The position numbers and the translations under genes are program-made. The notes below the pieces were generated by a model. It was not told the origin of the DNA and ran no database searches. It was given only the letters and a program-made list of their open reading frames with translations. DNA of 64,000 nt from Heterohyrax brucei (taxonomy: Eukaryota > Chordata > Mammalia > Hyracoidea > Procaviidae): assembly GCA_028571685.1 (NCBI GenBank), contig CM053141.1, positions 55,674,333 to 55,738,332 on the forward strand. Reading direction: 5' to 3'. Below, piece after piece: positions 1 to 11,100 of the stretch. The first letter of the stretch is position 1; the number at the start of each line of letters is the position of its first letter.

Positions 1-510
1 AGGCACCACCTTCCAGCCTAGGAACCAAGTTTGGCTGGGGCCTCTGCCTGGGCTTCTCTGTTTCCCAGTGGATCAAGATGGCATCCCGCACAGGTGCATC
101 TGTACGTCTACCACATGACAGAAGCAGAAAGATAGGCCAGGGAAGCTGAGATGTATACAATCCAAAGCCAGGCCCTTGGAACCTGGTAATTACGCTTGCT
201 GGTCCCACCAGCAGTGTGTCCGAGACCAGAAGCCAGTCAATTCCTAGCTGTGCCCGTCAGTCAAGACAGAGGAAAAAAAAATCAATATGTGAGTTACCTT
301 GGATCTGTGCAAGCCTCTGCTTGCCAAGAGGGGTCAGTAGATGAGAGGAGGTTTTGCATTTAGTAGTATAAAGTCCAAATTAACAGCCCTGTCCTGCATC
401 CCAGGGCTTACTAGGTGTCCAGAAGGCTCCATTTAATTATCATTTCAGGTCTTGGTTTCCAGAGGGATTTAGGGAAACGTGCGTTTAGTCTGCCATCTTG
501 ACTCTGCACC
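1..510 (-). mobile_element. Antisense L1 5'UTR fragment (5' end at about 510)
   Basis: The sequence is about 80-90% like the block at 30240-30780 by eye and ends at 510 with gccatcttgactctgc. Reverse-complemented, that is the typical L1 5' start (a short G-rich stretch, then agatggc). The rest of the element would lie before the window. Like the 30-kb copy it carries the 'gatggc(g/a)tccygcacaagg' unit (here near 80-100) and the gatagGCCa...gctgagat segment. No ORF1 is visible. Confidence 0.75.
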
Positions 511-2302
511 TGCTTTTGTATGTTGATTAACTAAAGGAAAAAATGATAAAAAGAGCAAAACAACATTTCAAAGGGCAGCTTGAGAAGACAGTATTATGAT
601 GACATGTGCACAGAAACAAAAAGGGAAGAACATGCTCAGCATCTCTCAAACTGGAAGAATTGAAGAAAAAATTCAAGCCTTGAGTTGCAATACTGAAGAA
701 TTCTGTGGGGAAAATATTAAGTGACTCAGGAAGCGTTAAAAGAACATGAAAATAATACAGAGTCACTATATCAAAAAGAAATGGTTGATGCTTAACCATT
801 TCAGGAGGTCACATATGATCAGGAACCAGTGGTACTGCAGGAAGAAGTCTGACCTGCACTGAGGGTATTGGTGAAAAACAAGACTCCAGGAATTAGCAGA
901 ATACCAATAGAGAAGTTTCAACAAATGGATGCAGTACTGGAAGTTCTCACTTGTCTATAACAAGATATTTGGAAGACAGCTACCTGGCCAGCTGACTGGA
1001 AAGATCCATATTTGTTGATATTCCCAAGAAAGATGATCCAACTGTATGAGGAAATTACCAAACAATTTCATTAATATATGCAAGCAAAATTTTGGTGAAG
1101 GTCATTCAAAAGTGAGTGCAGCAGTACATTGATAAGGAATTGCCCTAGATTTAATGTGGGATTTATAAGAGAACATGGAACCAAAGATGTCATTATTGAT
1201 GTCCTGTTGATCCTGGCTGAAAGCAGAGAACACCAGAAAGATGTGTGCCTGACTTTTAATGACTATGAAAAGGCATAGTGTGGATCATAAGAAATTATGC
1301 ATAACGTTGCAGAGAATGGCAATTCCCGAACATTGAATTGTGTTCATGAATAATCTGTACATGGAATAAGAGGCAGTCTGTGGAACAGAACGAGGGGATA
1401 GTGTGTGGTTTAAAGTTAGGAAAGGTGTGGGTCTGGGTTGTATCCTTTCACCATGCCGATTCAGTCTATATGCTAAGCAAATCATCCATAGATGCTGTAC
1501 TGTATAAAGAAGAACAGGCATTAGTATTGGAGGTAGATTCACTAACAGTCTGTGTTACACAGATGGCACAACCATGCTTGCTGAAAGCGAACAGGACTTG
1601 AAGTACTTTCTAAAGAAGATCAAAGACTACAGCCTTCTGTATGGTTTGCACTTCAGCATAAAAATCCTCACAGGTGGATCAATAAGCAAAATCATGATAA
1701 ATGGAGAAAAGACTGATTTTGTCAAGTATTTCAGTTTACTTGTATCCACGGTCAACATCCATGGAAATAGCAGTCAACAAATTAAAAGACATGTTGCATA
1801 GTGGATGTCTGCTGAAAAAAAACTTTTTAAAGTGACGAAAGCAAAGATGTCACCTTGTAGGGTAGAGGACACCTGACCCAAGCCGTGTTGTTTTCATTTG
1901 CCTCGTATTCATGCAAATGCTGGTTGATGAATAAGGAAAACTGAAGAATGTATACTTTTGAATTGTGGTGTTGTTTTAGAATATGGAATATACCATATAC
2001 TACCAAAAGAATGAATAAAGCTAACACAAGCAAGGATGCTGAGACTATGTCTCACATACTTTGGACATATTATTAGGGAGGATCAGTCCCTGGAAAAGAA
2101 CATCCGTGCTTGGTAAACTAGAGAGAGAAGCAATGAAAGAGAAGAAGACCCTCAGTGAGGTAGAGTGACACAGTGGCTACCATTATGCACTCAAGTATAG
2201 CAACAGATAGGAAGATGATGCAGGATTGTGCTGTGTTCTGTTCTGCTGTGCACTGAGTTTCTGTGAGTCGAAACTGACTAAAGTGCACCTAACAACAGCA
2301 GT
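511..2302 (+). mobile_element. RTE (BovB-like) LINE, sense, 5'-truncated, decayed
   Basis: This copy covers the linker and reverse-transcriptase part of the RTE element to its 3' end. Recognisable blocks in order are: fingers/palm N-terminus (around 880-960, reading like K-N-K-T-P-G-I); the 'FVRGHGTKDVIIDV' palm block near 1160-1200; the post-RT segment around 1574-1800 (EQDLKYFLKKIKDYSLLYGLHFSIKILTGG in pieces); and the C-terminal block with the 'LTYFGHI' stretch near 2045-2075. Numerous stops and frameshifts break every frame. The 3' end (tgtgagtcgaaactgacta...cacctaacaacagc) is the RTE tail also found on AfroSINEs. It abuts an antisense RTE 5' end at 2303. Confidence 0.85.
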
Positions 2303-2785
2303 GCATTTTCACCTCACTAAGGCCTACAAGATTGATCTTCAGATATTTCATATCATATTTGACAACTTGCAGTTTTCCTAGATGCATACTTCCTACATTC
2401 TGTGTTCCAGTTACTAATGGATGTTTTCAGCTGTTTCTTCTTATTTGGAGTTATGCCATATCAGAAAATGAAGGTTATGAATGCTTTATTCCATCTGTTA
2501 TTAAGGTCAGCTCTTTTGAAGAGGCAGATCTTTCCAAGTCTTATTTTCAGTGCCTTCCAACCAGTGAGTCTCCTTTTCCAGCCCTGTATCAGATATGTTC
2601 AGCTGCTCTTTATAAAGTTTTCACTAATTTTTCTAGACATTGATTGTCAGTCCTTTTTCCTGGTCTTTCTTGTTTTGAAAGCACCACTGAAACTTTTCCA
2701 TCATAGATGACACTGGTGATGTTTGAAATACCAGTGGCATAGTTTACAGTGTCACTGCACATGACAAATTGACTGTTAAGTGGTT
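2303..2785 (-). mobile_element. RTE LINE 5' end, antisense fragment
   Basis: The block matches, by eye, the antisense RTE 5' end at 62946-63409: tttcctagatgcatacttcctacattctg aligns with tttcccagattcatttcttgtgtattttac, followed by the gttttcagctgtttcttc segment. It represents the 5'UTR and start of the endonuclease region, read from the minus strand. It ends near the ccagtggcatagtttacagtgtcactgc stretch. No intact frame. Confidence 0.75.
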
Positions 2786-2825
2786 GTTCGTAAATATATT
2801 GTTGTAGTATTTTTTACTGTTTGTT

Positions 2826-3090
2826 TTTTTCATCTGCTCTTTTATTATTACGATGTTTTAAGGGAAGGTTTACAATTTCAGTCAGTTTCTTGTACAAAAA
2901 CATGCACTTTGTTATGTCACCCGGGCTGCTCTTCTCACACTGTGACAGCATTCTCCTCTCCATCCTCTATTTCTCATATTCCGTCAGCCAGCTCTTTCCC
3001 CCTCTCTGTTTTCACATCTTGATGCTGGACAGGAGCTGCCCCATCAATCTCCGGTATCTGCTTAAGCCAAGAAGTCTACTCTTCAATAGT
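2826..3090 (-). mobile_element. L1 3'UTR/tail fragment, antisense
   Basis: Poly-T with a TTATTATTA stretch precedes gttttaagggaaggtttacaatt, the hallmark start of the antisense 3' end of the L1 family seen again at 3150, 34779, 58921 and 61028 ('aagtgaaagtttataat'). The copy stops at a new T tract (3091-3112), so it is a short 5'-truncated insertion of about 265 bp. Confidence 0.7.
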
Positions 3091-4509
3091 ATCTTTTTTT
3101 TTTTTTTTTTTTAGTTTCTTTGAAGTTGGTCCTTATAATGACTTTTTACATTTTTTTAAAATTGTGTTTTAAGTGAATGTTTAGAACTTAAATTTTATTG
3201 TGTGAGCCTAGCTACTCTCCTGATACTGTGACATGATACTTCTTTCCTCTACTCTGAATTTCCCATATCCATTCAGCTAGCTCATGTTCCCTTCTTGTCA
3301 CCTGACCTTTGGATAGGAGTAGCCTCGCTAGTCTCCTGTATCTACTTAAGATGAGCAGCGCACACTTAACCAGTTTCATTTTATGTCTTATAAATCAGTT
3401 CAGTCTTTGAGGAGTTGACTTTGGGAATGGTTTCAGTTCTGGGCTAACAGAGAGTCCAGGTGCCTTATCTTCCAGGGTCCTTCCAGTCTGTCAAACCATC
3501 ACGTGTAGTTTCTTTTTTTTTGAACTGGAGTTGGATTCTGCACCTTACTTTTATGTCGCTTTATCGGAGACACTCCGTTGAGTTCCCTGCAAGGCGAGTC
3601 ATTGGTGGTAGCCAGATACCACTTAGTTCTTCTAGTCTGATACTGATGTAATCTTTGGTTTATGAGGCTCTTTCTGTCTCTTGGGCTCATATTTTCCATA
3701 TGTCTGATGTTTTCCATTCTCCTTTGCACCAGGTGACTTGGAACCAACTGATATTTCTTAGATGACCATTGAGTAGCTTTTAAGACCATGAACACCTCTC
3801 ACTAATGTTGGCTGCAGAACATTTTCTTATTAAAGATTGATATGCAAGTTAATGTAAATGTCTCTTGAAAACATGGTAGTTATACCTCCAACACTTGCTG
3901 CTCTGTCTTTTGAAGCATTAGGTTGTACTCAGGAAACTTCTTAGCTTTTGATTTAGTCCAGTTGTGCATATTTTCCTTGTATTATTTTTTGCTCTTCTTT
4001 TCACCTAAGATGATTCTTAATCTGCTCTCTAATTAGTGAATTCCCCTCTCCTTCCCTCCCTACCCTCGTAACCATAAAAGAATGTTTTTCTCTCTGTTTA
4101 AACCTTTTCACAAGGCCTCATAATAATGGTCTCATACAAATTTGCCCTTTTGTGACTGACTGATTTCATTCAGCATAATGCCTTCCAGATTCCTCCATGT
4201 TATGAGATATTTCACAAATTCATCATTGTTCTTTATTGAAACATAGTGTTCCATTGTATGAAGGTACTATAATTTGTTCATTCATCTGTGATGGGCACTA
4301 AGGTTGATTTACATCTTTTTTTATTGTGAACATTGCTTCAGGGAACACTAGTGCTCATGTATCTATCTGTGTGAAAGCTAATATTTTTCTAGGATATATT
4401 TCAAGGAGTGGGATTGCTGGATTGTATGGTATTTCTATTTCTGGCTTTTTAAGGAAGTATCATATCTATTTCCAAAGTGGTTATCATTTTACATTTCTAC
4501 CAGCAGTGT

Positions 4510-6617
4510 CCCCCACTTGTCTGCCATTTTGTCATACTGAAGAGAATTGGAGAGAGTTGAAGCTGAAAAAAGTTAGAATAAGTCCACAAGTGCCAAAGTA
4601 CATCCTTGAATGTATCTCACCCCCGTTCAGACACCATCTCAAAAGCAGATCTGATGTGTTGAACACAGTTGACTGAAGACCAGATGAGTTGTGGAATAAC
4701 AAGGACATCATCCATGAAGAAAGCAAAAGGTCATTAAAAAGACAGGAAAGAAAGAAAAGCCCAAATTGGATATCAGAAGAGACCTTGTTATTTGCTCTTG
4801 ATTTGTGTAACTACAGCAAAAGAAAGGAATGGCAAAATAAAGGAACTGAACAGATTTCAAAGAGTGGCTTGAGAAGATGAAGTTGTAAAGAGCTGGAAAC
4901 AGAAAACGAAAAAGGAAGAAGACCCTGCATTTCTCAAGCTGAAAGAACTGAAAGAATTCAAACCTCAAGTTGCATTAGTGAAGGATTCTACAGGGAAAAC
5001 ATTAAATGACTCAGGAAGCATCAAAAGAAGATGGAAGTAATGCCCAGAGTCATTATAACAGAAATAACTGGACATTTAACCATTTCAGGAGGTAGCATAT
5101 GTTCAGGAACTCATGGTATGGAAGGAAGAAGTCAAAGCTGCATTGAAGGCATTGGTGAAAAACATGGCTTCAGGAATTGATGGAATATCAATTGAGATGC
5201 TTCAACAGGTGGGTGCAGCTCTGGAAGTACTTACTTGTCTGTGCCAAGAAATTTGGAGAACAGCTCTCTGGCCAACTGACTGGAAGAGATCCATGTTTAT
5301 GCCTAGTCTTAAGAAAAGTGATCCAGCTGAATGGGGGAAATTATCAAACAGTATCATTGATATCATGTACAAGTAAAATTTTGTTAAAGGTCAGTCAAAA
5401 GTAATTATAGCAGTGTGTTGACAGGAAACTGCCAGAAATTTAAGCTGGATTCAGAAGAGGACATGGAACCAGGTATATCATTGTTGATGTCGGATGATCT
5501 TGGCTGAAAGCAGGGAATACTAGAACGATGTTTACCTGTGTTTCATTGACTGTGCAAAGGCATTCAGTTGTGTGGATCATAACAAATTATGGATAACATT
5601 GCACAGAATGGGAATTCCAGAACACTTAATTGTGTTCATGAGGAATCTGTACATAGATGAAGAGACAGTCATGTGAACAGAAGAAGGGGACACTACATGG
5701 TTTAAAGTCAGGAAGGGTGTGCGTCTGGTTTATGTCCTTTCATCAGTCCTTCTCAGTCTGTGTGCTGAGCAAGCTCATCATCTGAAAAGCTGGACTGTAT
5801 GAAAAAGAACAAGGTGTCAAGATTGGAGAAAGACTTACAACCTGTGTCATGTCGATGACACAACCTTGTTTGCTGAAAGTAAAGAGGATTTGGCATATTT
5901 ACTGATGAAGATCAAAGTCCACAGACTTGAGTATGAATTGTACTTCCACATCAAGAAAACAGAAAGCCTCATAACTGGACCAGTAAGCAACATCATGATA
6001 ATTGGAGAAAGGTTGAGGTTGCCAAGGATTTCCTTTTACTTGGTTCTACAATCAATGCTAATGGAAGCAGTAGTCAAGAAATCAAAAAAAAGATTGCATT
6101 GGGAAAATCTGCTGCATCGGACCTCTTTCAAGTATTGAAAAGTAAAGATGTCACGTTGAAGACTTAAGTGCTCCTGACCCAAGCCATGGTATTTTCAGTC
6201 TCGTCATATGCATGCAGATGCTGGCCAATCAATAAGGAATACAGGAGAATTGATTTCTTTGAATTGTGGTCTTGCAGAAGACTATTGAATGTGCTGCAGA
6301 GCCAGAAGAACAAACATCTGTCTGGAAGAAGTGCAACCAGAGCGAGTGCTCCTTGGAAGCAAAGATGGCGAAACTGCATCTTACACATTTTGGACTTGTT
6401 GTGAGGAGGGATCAGTCCCTGGAGAAGGGTGTCCTGCTTGGTAAATAAAGGGTCAGTGAAAAAGAGAAAGACACTCTACAAGATGGATTGGCACAGTGGC
6501 TGCAACAGTGTGCGTAAGCACAAAAACAGTTGTAAGCATGGCACAGGACTGGGCAGTGTTTTCAGGCTGTTGTCTCTGAGGTTGAACCTACTTGCTCACA
6601 CCTAACAACAACAACAT
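4510..6617 (+). mobile_element. RTE LINE, sense, internally deleted, with 7-bp target-site duplication
   Basis: It is flanked by perfect GCAGTGT repeats (4503-4509 and 6618-6624) inside the ORF2 region of the host L1. The first ~25 bases (cttgtctgccattttgtcat) are the RTE 5' terminus, but the sequence then jumps directly to the linker after the endonuclease (gaagctgaaaaaagttagaat...), so about 1 kb of 5' coding sequence is absent. The remaining RT region is recognisable (frame at 5113-5376 reads MASGIDGISIEML, the RTE finger motif), followed by post-RT and C-terminal blocks to the aacaacaacat tail. Frameshifts and stops are present throughout. Confidence 0.9.
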
Positions 6618-7280
6618 GCAGTGTGTAAGTGTTCCCATCTCTTCACTGTCTTGTCTGACATTTACTGTTTTTTCTTCTTGGATTAATGCCAGCCTCTTTG
6701 GTGTCAGACGGTGTCTATCTCATTGTAGTTTTAACTTGCACTGCTCCAATGGCTAATGCTCCTGAGCATTTCCTCATGTGTATTAGCTTGCCTGAATGTC
6801 TTCTTAGATGAAGTGCCTGTTAGTTTTCTTTGTGTATTTTTTAATTGGGTTATTTGTCTTTTTGCTGTTGAAGTTTTGCAGTATCTCTTAAATTTAGAGA
6901 TTAGGTGCTGATTGGATTTGTCATAGCCCCCTATTTTTTCCCAGTCTGTAGGTTGTCTTTTTACTCCTTTGGTGAAGCCTTTGGGTGAATATATGTATTT
7001 GGTTTTTAGGGATTATCAGTTGTCTATTTTCTCTTCTGGTGTTTGTGCATTGTTAGTAGTGTTTTTTTATTCTGTTTATGCCATGATTTAGGCTTCCTTA
7101 GTGTTGTCTCTGTTTTTTTTCTTCCTTTTAGATCTTCCATGTCTTTCTTTGAGCTTGTTTCTGGATGTTCTGTCCTTCACCGGAAGTGGTGCACTGAAGT
7201 CTTTGATTACTGCAGAGCTATCTCTTTCTCTTTTCAGTGCAGTTAGAGTTTGTTTCATGTGTTTTGGTACCCTATCATTG

Positions 7281-7437
7281 TGTGGAAACCTTGGTTGCAT
7301 AGTGATTAAGTGCTGTGGCTGCTGACAAAAAGATCAGCAGTTTGTATCTGATCAGGTGATCCTTGGAAACCTGATGAGGCAGTTCTACTCTGTCCTTTAG
7401 GGTCGGTGTGAGTCAGAATTGATGGCAACAGGATTTT
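7281..7437 (+). mobile_element. AfroSINE, full length, with 8-bp target-site duplication
   Basis: A tRNA-like head (tgcatagtgattaagtgctgtggctgctgac, then a degenerate B box) is followed by the ccttggaaacc / agttctactctgtcc core and the gtgagtcagaattgatggcaacagg tail shared with the RTE. Flanking repeats TATCATTG are perfect (7273-7280, 7438-7445). Confidence 0.92.
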
Positions 7438-7918
7438 TATCATTGGATGCATAAATATTTAATATGCTTACATCCTCCTGAAGTATTGATCCTTTAATCA
7501 TTATGTGGTATCTTTCCATATCCGGTGTGGTTGATTTCACTGTGAAGTCTGTGTTATCAGAAATGAATATTGCCACTCCTGAACTTTTCAGATGTTGTTT
7601 GTGTAATGTATTATTGTGTATCCTTTGGGTTTTAGTTTGTGTCTTTAAGGTGTGTCTGCTTTATGCAGCATGTAGATGGATTGTGTTTTCTCATCTTGTC
7701 TGCTACTGTCTTTTTTTTGGTGTATTTAATCCATTTACATTCACCATGATTACTGACAAATATGAGTTTAGTTCTATAATTTTGCATGTAGACAATTCCC
7801 TTGTTCCACTTATTTTCTGTTTTGAGTTATTTTTCTTTGTGTTTTCTTGTCATTTTTTCTGTTACTGTTTTTATGTTTTCTGGGGTTTCCTGTTGTTCTG
7901 ATTTTTTCATTTCATTGG

Positions 7919-9014
7919 GTTGTTGTTATTAGGTGCTGTCGAGTTAGTTCCAGCTCATAGCAACACTGTGAACAACAGAGGGAAACACTGCCCAGTCTTG
8001 TGCCATGTCCACAGTTGCTTTTATGCTTAAGCCTGTTGTGGACGTCATGTCAGTCCATTTCATCCAGGGTTTTCCTCTTTTTCGCTGACCCTGCACTCTA
8101 CCAAGCATGATGTTCTTCTCCAGCGACTGTTCCTTCCTGACAACATGTCCAAAGTATGTAAGATGCAGTCTTGCCATCTTTGCTTCCGAAGAGTACTCTG
8201 GTTGTACTTCTGCCAGAACAGATCTGTTTGTTCTTTTGGCGATCCATTGTACATTCAGCATTCTTCTCCAGCACCACAGTTCAGAGGGATCAATTCTTCT
8301 GTCTTTGTTCATTGTCCAGCTTTTGCATGCATATCATGTGCTTGAAAATGCCATGGCTTGGGTCAGGCACACTTTAGTCTTCATGGTGATATCTTTATTT
8401 GTTGAATACTTGAAAGAGGTCTGCGGCAGCAGATTTTGCCAGTGCAGTGCATCTTTTGATTTCTTGACTGCTGCTTTCATGAAATCCTTGACAGCCTCAA
8501 TCCTTTCTCCATTTATATAATGTTTCTTAATGGTCGAGTTGTGAGGATTTTTGTTTTCACGTTGTTGAGGTGCAATCCATAGTGAAGGCTGTGATCCTTG
8601 ATCTTCATCAGTAAGTGTGGTAGTAAGGTGGTAGTGTCTGCGTGATGCAGGTTGTTAATGAGTCTTCCTCTAATCTTGACGGCTCATTCTTTGTAGAATC
8701 CAGTTTCTCAGATTATTTGCTATGCATATATTAGAACGATATGATGAAGGGATACAACCCTAACGCACAACTTTCCTGACTAAACCATGCAGTATCCCCT
8801 TATTCTGTTTGTACAACTGCCTCTTGATCCACATACAGATTTCTTAAGAGCACAGTTAGGTGTTCTGGAATTCCCATTTTCCACAATGTTAGCCGTAATT
8901 TATTATGATCCCCTCAGTCAAATGCCTTTGTATAGTCAATGAAACACAAGTAAACATTTTTTTTGTATTTTCTTTCAGCCAAGATCCATCTGACAACAGC
9001 AGTGATGTGATTTA
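7919..9014 (-). mobile_element. RTE LINE 3' half, antisense
   Basis: The copy begins with ttgttattaggtgctgtcgag, the antisense RTE 3' end, and runs back through the C-terminal domain and RT to about the 'tatagtcaatgaaacacaagtaaac' palm block. The minus-strand frame 7944-8312 (122 aa) is the best-preserved RTE C-terminus in the window, with the ELWCWRRMLNV and RLHLTYFGHVVR stretches and SLEKNIMLG. It lies inside the host L1, whose ORF1 region resumes near 9015. Confidence 0.88.
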
Positions 9015-9433
9015 TAATTCTTAGGCTCACCATTATTTTCATGATTTAGGCCTTTGTATGTGTCAGTTCTTTTGCCTTCTTGCCTGTATGGTTTCTGTTT
9101 GGTAGTCTGAGTTTAGTCTTACTGACTGTTCTTAGTAGATTCTTTTTCATGCATCCCTAGCCACTTTTAAAGTTGTCTCCTTTAATTTCAGCAAGTTTTA
9201 TTATAATATACTTTCAAGTCTTTCTTTTGGATCTACCTCATATAGAGTTACCTGAGCATGTCTCATCTTTCATGATATCAGGATGATTTTCTGTCAACAA
9301 GTATTTAGTAATTCTTTCTGTATGTTCTGTCCTCCTTCCCCTATTCACATTCTCTTAATCACTCATAGATCATTTCTCTTGATATAGTCCCTCATAATTT
9401 TTAGTGTTAATTTTTTTTTAACTCTATGATCTG

Positions 9434-9461
9434 ATTTTTCTTAACATATGTTAAGAAAAAT
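9434..9461. repeat. Perfect 28-bp palindrome
   Basis: Half-site ATTTTTCTTAACAT is followed immediately by its exact reverse complement with no spacer. It lies in the L1 ORF1 part of the antisense L1, just beyond the sequence encoding the coiled coil. It could form a cruciform or hairpin, and probably arose by a local template-switch event rather than serving a function. Confidence 0.9.
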
Positions 9462-9636
9462 TATCTTCAGTCTCACTAATTTGGTCTTCCATTGCCTCTA
9501 TTCTCCTCTTTTGACTTTCTGTGAAGTTGTCTAATTCTGTAATTTTATTATTAACCTTTAAAATTTTTTTTTCTGTCTCTTTGCTTTCTTGCAATCTTTT
9601 CAGTTTGTCATTATGCTCTGCTACATTTTGCCTCAT
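9451..9636 (-). pseudogene. L1 ORF1 coiled-coil remnant
   Basis: The minus-strand frame of 61 aa is rich in Glu/Lys/Leu heptads (KRLQESKETEKKILKVNNK, then ITELDNFTESQKRRIEAMED), typical of the trimerising coiled coil of L1 ORF1 protein. Only the coiled coil is open; the RNA-binding part is not continuous. It belongs to the antisense L1 at 3091-10677. Confidence 0.75.
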
Positions 9637-10677
9637 CTCGTTGCTGATCTCTTGATGAGTTCTAAGTATTTACCTTTTATATTCTACCTCTCATAATTCC
9701 AGTAAGTTTTCTTCATCTGGAAAATTTCTTGATTCTTCATTTTGGGAGCTTTCTGAAGCCATCTTGTTCTACCTCTTTGTGTTTTGATATTGACTGTTTT
9801 CTCTGAGCCAGTCAGTAAGTTGTGTTTATTTTGTTTGCTTGCTGTGTTCTAGCTTCTTGTTTTTAAATGTCCAGGTAGGCTAGTCCTGGGTGCTAGTTGA
9901 GTTTTTGGCACATTTGAAGCTCTAATATTCTTTCACTGGGTGATGAGAGCTGTTTATAGGCCTGTGAGCCCAAGATTCTGTTTACTTTTTTATGTGGGCT
10001 CAGCTCAGATGTCCAAGTCATCAGTTGCCAAGTTCATGATATAGGCTCTTCCCTGTTGTGCTAAGTGGGCAGGGGTGATTTATGAAGGCAGAGGTGACTG
10101 GCTGCAGACACTGAGAAAGGCAGAGGGCTAATAGCTTTCTCTGAGTGTCTGTGAGGAAGGCATGCCCCCCTTATGCCTGATTTGAGGTAAGGAACTGTTT
10201 GTGCCTTGAATTTCTGACTTAGAGAAGTTTTCAAATTATTATTACTTTTTCTACCCCTGCCCATGTTACATTTTTCCCCTCCAAATGTAGGAGAATGGCA
10301 CATAAGGAGTGCAGAGTAAGTCCTACTTCTGGCTCAGGTTGTGGTATCAGACTCCAGAGCCAGATGCAGTACAGGGAAGGGAGCAAGAAGTGCTGGGAAA
10401 AAGGAGAGAGGTTTATCCTGATGTAAAAGCTTTATAGCCAGACACAGTATGTTAGATGCAAGTCATTATGTTATGGCAATCCAGTGCCATTTTTCACTGG
10501 TTCTGGAGGTGTGAGTGGACTCTGCTCTACTTAGTCTCTCCCACTGAGGAAGATACTCTCTGAACATCACTGCTCTGTTCACCATGCTGTCTGCAGCTGG
10601 TTGCTGGCAGATCAAGTCTAGCCAATCCTAGATAATTCTGGACCTACATTCCCTTCCTCCTGTGTCTTGGATTGGAC

Positions 10678-11100
10678 TGTGTCATGCTCAAACATGTATG
10701 TATTGATTTGACTTGGCTATGAGTCCCACTATGGTGCAATTCTTCCCATGTATTATGAATCCTGCCTCTGTGAGGAGGGAGAGTGGGCAGCAGTTGTGTT
10801 GATGAGGCAGGATTCAAGCTACCAGCTTGTGGGAGGTAAGGGAGAGAAGTGAGCAGAGGAAGTTGTCACCCTCACATCACCAAAAAGGCAGCACCAAGAG
10901 CAGAGCACATCCTTTGGACCTGAAGTTCCTGTGCTGAGATGCTGTCATTGAGTTTGCACTCAGCCTACCAGACTCTGTTGAATGGATTTATAACTCAGAA
11001 ATGGATTTGTGGCTTACCGGATGGTGACAGTAAAATTTTTCTTGATAAATACTACCTGTCATGGTATTTTCTGTTAGAGCAGTGCCAGGTGACTAAAACA
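10678..11100 (+). mobile_element. MaLR-like LTR, sense, about 420 bp
   Basis: It starts near tgtgtcatgctcaaacatg, has an ataaata polyadenylation-like signal near 11045, and ends gtgactaaaaca at 11100. This is the same terminal signature as the LTRs ending at 40713, 43999 and 52835, but the 5' half differs, so it is probably another subfamily. No internal retroviral sequence and no clean target duplication were seen. Confidence 0.65.

Larger units (their letters stand above)
3091..10677 (-). mobile_element. Long antisense L1, internally deleted, host to three later insertions
   Basis: Read on the minus strand this runs from the 5'UTR (about 9800-10677) through ORF1 (9015-9800), the endonuclease start (7446-7918) and the ORF2 C-terminus (4200-4502, 6625-7080) to the 3'UTR and poly-A (T run at 3091). 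The catalytic RT domain is missing: the text jumps near 7085-7130 from post-RT sequence to the EN/linker. Later insertions are an RTE at 4510-6617 (duplication GCAGTGT), an AfroSINE at 7281-7437 (duplication TATCATTG) and an antisense RTE at 7919-9014. The L1 text resumes in register on each side, which proves the nesting. Confidence 0.85.

Noticed and set aside
2332..2710. Two overlapping ~100-codon frames
   Set aside because: Antisense reading of an RTE 5' region; no protein similarity and no conservation expected.
7503..7901. 132-codon hydrophobic, Cys/Phe-rich open frame that looks like a membrane protein
   Set aside because: It is the antisense translation of L1 endonuclease-region text; T-rich DNA gives Phe/Leu/Cys-rich frames automatically.
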